Source: Reichenbachiella agariperforans (GTDB taxonomy: Bacteria > Bacteroidota > Bacteroidia > Cytophagales > Cyclobacteriaceae). Taken from it: DNA of 64,000 bases. The stretch spans positions 960,803 through 1,024,802 of the forward strand of contig NZ_FRAA01000001.1 of NCBI RefSeq assembly GCF_900142205.1, in the 5' to 3' direction. This document shows, in pieces, positions 1 to 5,878 of the stretch. The notes under the pieces are model-generated. The model ran no database searches. It was not told where the DNA came from and saw nothing but the letters and a program-made list of their open reading frames with translations. The translations under genes and the position numbers were made by a program. How positions within the stretch are numbered: the stretch's first letter is position 1; each line of letters opens with the position of its first letter.

Positions 1-54
1 AAATAGTCATGAACTGTAACGGTTTAGTATAACCGTCAGTTACGGGTTAAATTA

Positions 55-258
55 GGTAGTGTAAAGTAAACTCTGTCTGTTTTTTTTATTCATTAGGTTT
101 ATGGTCTAAATCTAATGGTAATCTATCCCCAAATTTAATCGCTAGTTGTTGTACTGTCAAACTCCAGTTTTGTAATGGTGATGTCCATTTCTTTTCAATG
201 TTTCTAGTGGCCAAGTAAACCAACTTTTGGAGTGCCATGTCAGAGGTAAATGAAGGAT
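55..258 (-). mobile_element. IS256-family insertion sequence remnant (3' end)
   Basis: The piece holds the end of an IS256-type transposase frame and a probable terminal repeat. The outer end starts at about 55 with GGTAGTGTAAAGTAAACTC, which resembles IS256-family termini (from memory of the family). The element is cut at about 258, where group II intron sequence begins, so most of the transposase is missing. A hairpin at 12-43 (AACTG..ACGGTT paired with AACCGTCAGTT) lies just outside it. No second end was found in the window. Confidence 0.6.
86..258 (-). pseudogene. IS256-family transposase, C-terminal fragment
   Basis: About 57 residues remain, beginning near HPSFTSD and ending at the natural stop. 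The stretch with ALQKLVYLATRNIEKKW, PLQNW and QQLAIKFGDRL matches the conserved C-terminal end of IS256-family (Transposase_mut) proteins, which are normally about 400 residues. The catalytic DDE residues lie in the missing part, so it cannot be active. Residues upstream of HPSF in the same open frame come from the neighbouring intron sequence and do not belong to the transposase. Confidence 0.75.
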
Positions 259-340
259 GAACCGCCCAGTACGAGAACCGTACGCTGGGTGGTGTGAGAG
301 GCGCACTGGCGGTCATTTGACCGTCAGCCGTCTACTCGAT
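259..340 (+). mobile_element. Group II intron 3' end (domains V and VI only)
   Basis: Domain V is recognisable. GAACCG begins at 259. ACCGCCCA (261-268) pairs with TGGGTGGT (286-293), there is a two-base GC bulge at 284-285, and an upper stem GTACG/CGTAC closes a five-base loop. The motif GGTGGTGTGAGAGG that follows is usual after bacterial group II domain V. Domain VI is the hairpin CTGGCGGTCA (306-315) with TGACCGTCAG (318-327). The 3' end is GTCTACTCGAT at about 340. Domains I-IV and the reverse transcriptase are absent. The remnant ends 15 bp past the stop of the DUF262 gene and points toward it. Confidence 0.8.
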
Positions 341-355
341 TGGAGCACGTTATTT

Positions 356-2056
356 CTAATTGAGTTGTGCGATTCTCCAAATAGAAGTTGCTTGTCTTGC
401 CATCCATTTTTGATGTTCGGCAATTCTTTCTGGATTCCACTCACTATTCTCGTTTGCGACTCTCAGTGTAAGGAAAAATTCACTTTCTTGATATTTAGCT
501 TTCTTGGTCAAGAAGTCAGCATTCCCCAGGTCACGATTGACACTTTTATTTAAGATGGTCATATTGCCAAGTCTATAAACAAATTGATCATGATCTCTGT
601 CTTCAATGTTATCCCAACCTTCTTGGATTGATTCTGGCATTATATGTTCCAGATTATATGAATCACTCTCAAAATCGTAGGCATTATTTGAAACATGTTT
701 TTCAATTTCAAATAAAATATATCTAACAACTCGTTTATTTCTAGCTTGAGTAGTTCTAAGTTCTTTTTCTGAAAAATCAGCCCTGAATCTATCATCAGAA
801 ACATACAATGTTCCTAGAGCGATTATTAAATCTTGTAAAGTGTTTTTTGAATTAGTTGAAAGTTCAACGGCCAATCTGTTATAAACTCTTTCTTGCTCGT
901 TTGTAGCAAGATTACCTATGATATTATATCTAAATGAAATAACACAACATGATCTCAATAAGGATGTAAAATCTGCTTCGGAAAATTTCTTATACCCAGA
1001 TAGAAGAAGTGGATAAAGTTGACGAACATTAAACATCCGAAGTGTTTTGATATATTTCTTTTGTTCATTAGTCCACAATGCATCCTCACCACTCGGTAAT
1101 GCAGCAAAAATGTGAGCACTACTTTCAAGATCTCGCATCAAACTAAACACTTCACCTTTGGATGAAATACTTTCTCTTATTCGTTTAAACAACTCTGAAT
1201 GCCTAACAAACTTATTCTGACTATTCCAATAAGTTCTCAGAAAGTCTGGTAGGCTATCGCTACCAATTAAGCCAACAAGTCTCTCCCAACGATTATCAAG
1301 TTCAGTCATCTCACGTTCATCAGAACCGTTATTATGAACAACTGCAAATAAGTAGTTTTTCAATAAATCTGTTGATGAGAGTTTTACTCCTCTGGCATTC
1401 AGTGTTTCGAATACTTTATACGCATTCAACTCATCATTGACGGTAATCACTGTGAAGAATAATTTATCAGAAAGTGAGTCAATATATTGGGCGAGCACAT
1501 CACCTCTTCTATTGCTAGAAAATTTATGTTTTACAGCATTAAAAAACCAATCGTAGGCTTTTCTCATCAAATGTTCTGTTGCCTTAAGGTTTCTTTTTGG
1601 AGCAGCCTCCAAAGGCACTAGGTATGTTTGATAAAGATTGTTATTATTCCTATTCAGGTTGAGTTTACTTTTTGGAATTAGGGTTACAGGATCCAAATAA
1701 CCTATAAAAGTACCGCGAAGTTGATCGAGTCGCTGTTGATTCTTTTCTGGTTCTAAGCCATCTTCTATTAGTTTCTTTAGATTTCCTAAAAATGCTAAAA
1801 CTAAAATACTTAAAGTAGTAAGTCGTTGTTGACCATCAATTACATCAAAATTCTTACTATCCTTCGATTGCAATACAAGATATCCCATGTAGTGTTCCTC
1901 TTCTCCACCTTCTTCGAATAGTCCTTCAATATCTTGCCAAAGATCATCCCATTCTGTTGGTGTCCAACTATAGTCTCTTTGAAATCTCGGAACAGAATAA
2001 ATGAGACCGTTTCCGACCAATTGTCTATATGTTCGATTTGATGTATCTAAGTTCAT
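356..2056 (-). CDS. DUF262 and DUF1524 domain protein (GmrSD/SspE-like putative nuclease)
   Basis: A 566-residue protein. The N-terminal half is a DUF262 domain: VPRFQRDYSW near residues 22-31 and the hallmark VIDGQQRLTTL near residues 72-82. This ParB-like fold uses DGQQR for nucleotide hydrolysis in characterised relatives. The C-terminal part is DUF1524, an HNH-like nuclease, with LEHIMPES and then RLGNMTILNKSVN. The same two-domain plan occurs in type IV modification-dependent enzymes (GmrSD) and in the phosphorothioation-linked SspE. A role in cutting foreign or modified DNA is therefore likely but not shown here. No methylase, Dnd or Ssp partner lies in the window. It stands alone, with mobile-element debris directly past its 3' end. 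The start codon is the first Met of the frame and fits the domain start. Confidence 0.85.
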   Translation of the reverse strand: MNLDTSNRTYRQLVGNGLIYSVPRFQRDYSWTPTEWDDLWQDIEGLFEEGGEEEHYMGYLVLQSKDSKNFDVIDGQQRLTTLSILVLAFLGNLKKLIEDGLEPEKNQQRLDQLRGTFIGYLDPVTLIPKSKLNLNRNNNNLYQTYLVPLEAAPKRNLKATEHLMRKAYDWFFNAVKHKFSSNRRGDVLAQYIDSLSDKLFFTVITVNDELNAYKVFETLNARGVKLSSTDLLKNYLFAVVHNNGSDEREMTELDNRWERLVGLIGSDSLPDFLRTYWNSQNKFVRHSELFKRIRESISSKGEVFSLMRDLESSAHIFAALPSGEDALWTNEQKKYIKTLRMFNVRQLYPLLLSGYKKFSEADFTSLLRSCCVISFRYNIIGNLATNEQERVYNRLAVELSTNSKNTLQDLIIALGTLYVSDDRFRADFSEKELRTTQARNKRVVRYILFEIEKHVSNNAYDFESDSYNLEHIMPESIQEGWDNIEDRDHDQFVYRLGNMTILNKSVNRDLGNADFLTKKAKYQESEFFLTLRVANENSEWNPERIAEHQKWMARQATSIWRIAQLN

Positions 2057-2287
2057 GGAGTAAAGTTACGCACCCAAATACTCAAGTGCTAATTAGTTGC
2101 AGCTATGTGCTCCAACATTTGTGCACTGTGCACTTTATATCTGCTATGTCTTTTATACTGTTCTTTATTTTTCTACGTAGTGACAGCTCTCAATAGGGCG
2201 AATAGCCCACAGGGTAGAGATGACTGCACACTTCGAAGATAGTGATAGTCTAGTGACCAAACAACAATCCTAGGATGATACCTACTT

Positions 2288-2400
2288 GCTCCAAAACCTG
2301 ACAGAGGGGCTATTCGGATTCCGAGTAATGCCTCAGGCGAAGGGTTCAAAGCTTATTTCGCGCTTCCCTTGATCGTGTACTTATTTCTCGAACTTATGCT
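2288..2400 (+). repeat. Dispersed hairpin repeat, copy 1
   Basis: About 110 bp that closely match 5775-5878. Shared blocks include GCTCCAAAA, CCTGAC, GAGG.GCTATTCGG, CGAGTA, TCAGG and CGCGCTTCCCTTGA.CGTGTA. CCTGA...TCAGG flanks an inner TATTCGG/CCGAGTA stem, so both copies can fold into the same nested hairpin. No coding frame spans it. Confidence 0.75.
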
Positions 2401-2558
2401 GTGGGAAGCCGACTGCTGATCGGCTTGGTGAGGCCAAACTAGTATTTCCCGTCGATATTTCCCAAGGCTACAGGCAAATCCCTTCGAATAGCACAAAACG
2501 CGATGAGATGGGTGCTAGATTTTGGATTGGGAGGGGGATGAGACCTGAGCTGTCCAAA

Positions 2559-2683
2559 CTAAGCTTAGTTCGGCTCCCATGTTGCCTTACCTCAGGGTCA
2601 AGGTAAGCTTAGGTTCACCCTGTAGTAAGCTTAGGTTGGGGCTCTGGTAAGCTTACCTTCAGGCTCAGGTAAGCTAAGCTTTT
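2559..2683 (+). repeat. 22-bp tandem repeat array built on TAAGCTTA
   Basis: The core GTAAGC(TTA) starts at 2603, 2625, 2647 and 2669, exactly 22 bp apart. A related unit (CTAAGCTTAG) starts at 2559, also in phase, and a degenerate unit lies at 2581. A typical unit reads GTAAGCTTAGGTTCAGGCTC with two variable bases. Each unit carries the palindrome TAAGCTTA. No protein frame or CRISPR-like repeat-spacer structure accompanies it. Confidence 0.8.
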
Positions 2684-2754
2684 GTTCAAAGCGCATAAAG
2701 CCTGCTCAAATGCCTTTTTAGAAGGTTTTTGAGTTGTTAGCATTTCGTATTTTC

Positions 2755-3201
2755 TTATTTCTCTAGTTTCATATGTAAAGTCGGATAAGGTTTTCCTGAT
2801 GAATCTAACTCTGAACGTTCATATGTTTTAAATCCAAACTTCTCATAAAATCCAACAGCCTGTTTATTATCTTCATTCACGTCAACTTTTGTGACTTTAT
2901 GTTCTTCGATTGAATATTCTAAAAGTACTTTCCCGATACCATTTCCTCTTACATCTGGATGTATAAATAGCATTTCAAGATTACCATCAGCAACGCCACT
3001 AAAACCTATTATTTCTTCTTTTTCGTTCCTGACACATCTCAAGTCAACCGCATCAAGGTATGTGTTTAAAATCAAGGGTTTGAAATATTCAATATCCTCC
3101 TCTTTCAAAAAATCATGAGTTGCTCTAACTGAGGCTTCCCAAACATTTACAACTTCCTGATATTCTTCTTTTCTGATGTTATCAATTTTGTATTGTATCA
3201 T
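2755..3201 (-). CDS. GNAT-family N-acetyltransferase
   Basis: 148 residues with a single acetyltransferase domain. The acetyl-CoA-binding motif A is visible as MLFIHPDVRGNGIGKVLLEY (R/Q-x-x-G-x-G/A). The motif B region NEDNKQAVGFYEKFGF is the usual end of the GNAT fold. N-terminal VWEASVRATHDFL is typical of small YjaB/PhnO-like members, whose substrates are mostly unknown. The start at 3201 is chosen because AGAAGGAGAA lies just upstream; a longer open frame to 3258 runs into unrelated sequence. It probably acts in the cytoplasm. Its neighbours give no substrate clue. Confidence 0.85.
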   Translation of the reverse strand: MIQYKIDNIRKEEYQEVVNVWEASVRATHDFLKEEDIEYFKPLILNTYLDAVDLRCVRNEKEEIIGFSGVADGNLEMLFIHPDVRGNGIGKVLLEYSIEEHKVTKVDVNEDNKQAVGFYEKFGFKTYERSELDSSGKPYPTLHMKLEK

Positions 3202-3242
3202 TCTTATTCTCCTTCTATTTTGTTGGTATTGGGACCCTCCCC

Positions 3243-3320
3243 AAGAAGTGTTGTGCACGAATCATCAATAGCGATGATGTCAGTTTTGAGGAACTGGCCG
3301 GTATCATCAGCAATGTTTAG
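3243..3320 (+). pseudogene. Possible orphan 3' gene tail
   Basis: A plus-strand frame ends at TAG 3318-3320 with protein-like residues INSDDVSFEELAGIISNV. A strong terminator hairpin starts 13 bases later. No start or upstream domain is present because the frame runs into the GNAT ribosome-binding region. It may be the leftover end of a deleted gene. The parent family was not recognised and chance is possible. Confidence 0.25.
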
Positions 3321-3332
3321 TATCAGACCATG

Positions 3333-3362
3333 AAACGGTCTCACTGCTGTGAGACCGTTTTT
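3333..3362 (+). terminator. Rho-independent terminator
   Basis: AAACGGTCTCAC (3333-3344), loop TGCT, GTGAGACCGTTT (3349-3360), then a run of five T. The T run is on the plus strand, although both flanking intact genes are on the minus strand. Confidence 0.75.
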
Positions 3363-3420
3363 CGTTAGAGGGCATTTAGCCTGAGTGTCTACCATGTGCC
3401 CTATCGTTTGTTAGAGACTT

Positions 3421-3975
3421 TTACTTTTTCTCTCTTTGATAGTAGGTGATTATGCTTGCTTTCGCTATAGTATTGCTCCATAGATAGTATCCTACTATTG
3501 CCGGATTTGTGTTTTCATCTAAGCCTAGCTTTGCTGTTTTTAAGGCATATACGGTAATTACATATTTATGTAGTCCATGACCTTCGGGTGGGCAAGGACC
3601 GCCATATCCTTTAGCTCCATAATTGGTGATACTTTGAATAGCATTTTTTGGCGCAAGGTCGGCCGAGACATTTCCAGCATTACTAACTAATTCGTTTATA
3701 TCCGACGGGATATCAAACATTACCCAATGCCACCACCCACTTCCTGTTGGAGCATCTGGATCATACATCGTCACGGCAAAGCTTTGAGTTCCTGCAGGAG
3801 CATTCTTCCATGTTAATTGAGGCGACTCGTTCTTGCCTACACAACCAAAACCATTAAACTCTTCTGTTAAAGTTGCTTGTCCTCCAAGATTCTGACTTGT
3901 CAAAGTAAATGTTGATTGGCTAAATGACACTTGAGTGATGATGCCAAAGGCAACCGATAAGATTATCTTTTTCAT
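3421..3975 (-). CDS. YbhB/YbcL-type PEBP (Raf kinase inhibitor-like) protein, exported
   Basis: About 184 residues from the Met at 3975, which opens a clear signal peptide (MKKIILSVAFG...VSFSQ). A nine-residue longer reading is less likely. The mature part has the phosphatidylethanolamine-binding-protein signatures YDPDAPTGSGWWHWVMFDIP and YGGPCPPEGHGLHKYVITVYAL, which line the ligand pocket in YbhB-type proteins. Bacterial members bind small anionic ligands but have no firmly assigned function. It likely sits in the periplasm. It lies downstream of the AraC-type regulator on the same strand, so it may be a target or simply a neighbour. Confidence 0.9.
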   Translation of the reverse strand: MKKIILSVAFGIITQVSFSQSTFTLTSQNLGGQATLTEEFNGFGCVGKNESPQLTWKNAPAGTQSFAVTMYDPDAPTGSGWWHWVMFDIPSDINELVSNAGNVSADLAPKNAIQSITNYGAKGYGGPCPPEGHGLHKYVITVYALKTAKLGLDENTNPAIVGYYLWSNTIAKASIITYYQREKK

Positions 3976-4063
3976 AATTGTATATTTTAAATTCGTGGAC
4001 AAATATCATTTCTAATTCAACAGTGCCGTTAGTTGAGCTGGCTCAAAAAGTATTGCTAAAAGC

Positions 4064-4927
4064 TCAATCCAATTGATATTGCTTTGGAGTCATTCCGTAC
4101 TTGGATTTGAAGGCTTGAATAAAGTTGGTCAGTGAGTCATAGCCAACTTGTAAATAAATATCGGTGGGTCTTTTCCCCTCGCTTTTAAGTAACAAGGCGG
4201 CATATTCTAACCTTCTTTCCTGAAACCATTTACTTGGAGAAGTATGAAATTGTCTCTCAAATGTTCGCTTAAAAGTAGATATACTCATGTTGCACAAGAA
4301 GGCGAGTTCATTGATTGTTAGTCGGTTGAGTTTGTTGTTTTCTACTATTTCCTGAAAGTGATGTTCATGTTCGTTTGTACTAATTACGAATGAAGAGAGT
4401 AATTCCACCCCCTCCTTATCAATCAGATACAGCATGAGCTCCTCAAACTTCACTTGTAGAACTTTATCCCTGTGAACAGAAGATAGGTTGACTAGGTGAG
4501 CAAGACTCTTAGCAAAAGATCGTAGGTAATCATCATATTTAATGGATTGAACTGATTTCCTTTCTGTCATCTTGGATAGCACAATTGAGTATTTCCTTAT
4601 AAAGCGTAGCAGAGCTTCATCCGTGAAAAAGAAAAGAATGCTTCTATACCTTTTCAGCGTATCGGTAAATTTCTCCGTCATAAGGCACTTACCTGACTTC
4701 ATTAAAAGGAATTCGCTATTCGAAATGGCACTAAATTTCGTATCTGAGTAAACCTCTTTATTCCCTTCGGTCAGGAAACTGAAGGTATTCATAGATAGGT
4801 TTACTTGCTGTTTGGTCGATTCTTGCTCCACTTGGTAATCGAAGGCTACAACGCTTGAGCCTTTATTGATAATTAATTGTTCTGGAAGGGAGATTGTTTT
4901 CAAGGTGCAATTGTCTCTAACGACCAT
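4064..4927 (-). CDS. AraC-family transcriptional regulator
   Basis: About 287 residues from the Met at 4927; an in-frame Met at 5053 would add 42 residues that lack family character. The N-terminal two thirds form a sensing domain of the kind found in Bacteroidota AraC proteins (NTFSFLTEGNKEV, FLLMKSGKCLMTEK, ILFFFTDEALLRFIRKY). The last ~90 residues hold the two helix-turn-helix units: LTINELAFLCNMSISTFKRTF and the C-terminal signature PTDIYLQVGYDSLTNFIQAFKSKYGMTPKQY. The protein should bind DNA as an activator in the cytoplasm. Its ligand is unknown. The PEBP-like gene downstream is the nearest possible target. Confidence 0.88.
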   Translation of the reverse strand: MVVRDNCTLKTISLPEQLIINKGSSVVAFDYQVEQESTKQQVNLSMNTFSFLTEGNKEVYSDTKFSAISNSEFLLMKSGKCLMTEKFTDTLKRYRSILFFFTDEALLRFIRKYSIVLSKMTERKSVQSIKYDDYLRSFAKSLAHLVNLSSVHRDKVLQVKFEELMLYLIDKEGVELLSSFVISTNEHEHHFQEIVENNKLNRLTINELAFLCNMSISTFKRTFERQFHTSPSKWFQERRLEYAALLLKSEGKRPTDIYLQVGYDSLTNFIQAFKSKYGMTPKQYQLD

Positions 4928-5138
4928 GTATGAGGCGTGTGCTCTCACTCTGTGGACAGCACTAAAATAGTGAAGTCTGCCGGTGCTTCCAAAGTTTGTA
5001 GAATGTAGTGCGTTCTGAAGTGAAAAATCCCGCGAGCTGAAGTCTGCAAACAACTCAAAACTTTCTCGGCGGCAGACGAAACGGTCGAGTTCTAATGCAG
5101 TTTGTAGAAAGCACGAAGCACATGCCTCATACAGTTTG

Positions 5139-5576
5139 TTATGTTCCTCTTTTCACCTTTTCGTATTTGATCGTTATGCCGTTAAAACTATCTTCTTGTT
5201 CATAAACAGTTGCCATGGAATCGTACTTAATCAAGATTGTTCTAGAGTTCAACCAATGTGGTTCGACATAAATCAGCCCATACTTACTGATCTCAGCGTT
5301 ACCGTGTCCACTATCGGCGGTAAAAATGTTGCCAGCTTCGTTACGAAGTTCTTGGTTAGCCTGTAGAATACTAATTTGTGTGGAGAAATCCGTGGTTGCC
5401 CCACAATCACGTTCAAATACCACAATCTTCCACCCTTTTTTAGGGGATTCAATGGTTCTTGAAATTCTGTTCCCACACATATCTGGAAATGTTGAGAAAA
5501 TAATGATTAGGAAGATGATTACAAAAACTCCAATTATTCCTCCGAGTATTCCAACTATCCTAAATGTTGTTTTCAT
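5139..5576 (-). CDS. Membrane-anchored protein of unknown function
   Basis: 145 residues from the Met at 5576, which begins a hydrophobic segment (IVGILGGIIGVFVIIFLIIIF) that should anchor it in the inner membrane. The remainder is outside: CGNRISRTIESPKKGWKIVVFERDCGATTDFSTQISIL. The DCGATT.FSTQ.SIL pattern recurs in small uncharacterised bacterial proteins, as far as I recall. A longer frame to 5627 crosses a strong inverted repeat and is unlikely to be translated. No function can be assigned. It is flanked by intergenic inverted repeats that suggest a piece of accessory DNA. Confidence 0.75.
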   Translation of the reverse strand: MKTTFRIVGILGGIIGVFVIIFLIIIFSTFPDMCGNRISRTIESPKKGWKIVVFERDCGATTDFSTQISILQANQELRNEAGNIFTADSGHGNAEISKYGLIYVEPHWLNSRTILIKYDSMATVYEQEDSFNGITIKYEKVKRGT

Positions 5577-5612
5577 GGTGGTTATTCGAGTTGCAGTAGT
5601 GGAACATAACAA

Positions 5613-5643
5613 CCGGATATGTGACATGGTGTCACATATCCGG
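5613..5643 (+). repeat. Perfect 14-bp inverted repeat, 3-base loop
   Basis: CCGGATATGTGACA (5613-5626), TGG, TGTCACATATCCGG (5630-5643), followed on the plus strand by ATTATATTTTTT. It looks like a plus-strand terminator but no plus-strand gene precedes it. It lies 37 bp upstream of the unknown membrane-protein start. Confidence 0.7.
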
Positions 5644-5668
5644 ATTATATTTTTTAATTATTTTCTTC

Positions 5669-5711
5669 TCAAAGCATTCTCCATCAATGAACTTGATCGA
5701 GAATGCTTTGA
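5669..5711. repeat. Perfect 13-bp inverted repeat, 17-base loop
   Basis: TCAAAGCATTCTC (5669-5681) pairs with GAGAATGCTTTGA (5699-5711). There is no T run on either strand, so it is not a standard terminator. It sits between the hairpin at 5613-5643 and the dispersed repeat at 5775. Confidence 0.7.
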
Positions 5712-5774
5712 ACTATACTAGAAAGTAAAATAGGGTAATAGATCGAAAGTGACAAGACGAACAAGGCGCTGATC

Positions 5775-5878
5775 GCTCCAAAAACCTGACGGAGGAGCTA
5801 TTCGGGTTTCGAGTAGTGCGTCAGGTGAATAGATGCTTATCTCGCGCTTCCCTTGACCGTGTATTTCTTGACTATGCT
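5775..5878 (+). repeat. Dispersed hairpin repeat, copy 2
   Basis: Second copy of the repeat at 2288-2400, in the same orientation. ACCTGACG (5784-5791) pairs with CGTCAGGT (5819-5826), enclosing CTATTCG (5798-5804) with CGAGTAG (5810-5816). The end of the copy coincides with the stop codon region of the AddB-like gene. Confidence 0.75.

Larger units (their letters stand above)
2057..2754. other. Gene-free accessory stretch with repeats
   Basis: No convincing gene on either strand. It contains a hairpin GGGC-GAATA-GCCC near 2196-2208, one copy of a dispersed hairpin repeat (2288-2400), a small hairpin AAGCCGA/TCGGCTT at 2406-2426, and a 22-bp tandem array (2559-2683). The GNAT gene begins to read away from it only at the far side, so it separates two minus-strand genes. 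Confidence 0.6.

Noticed and set aside
257-553. 98-residue plus-strand frame across the intron tail
   Set aside because: It reads through domain V and VI of the group II intron and the end of the DUF262 gene; it is not a protein gene.
2559-2683. CRISPR array
   Set aside because: The units are 22 bp with no separate unique spacers, and there are no cas genes.
3204-3395. 63-residue minus-strand frame
   Set aside because: It spans the terminator hairpin and the GNAT ribosome-binding region, and has no recognisable family character.
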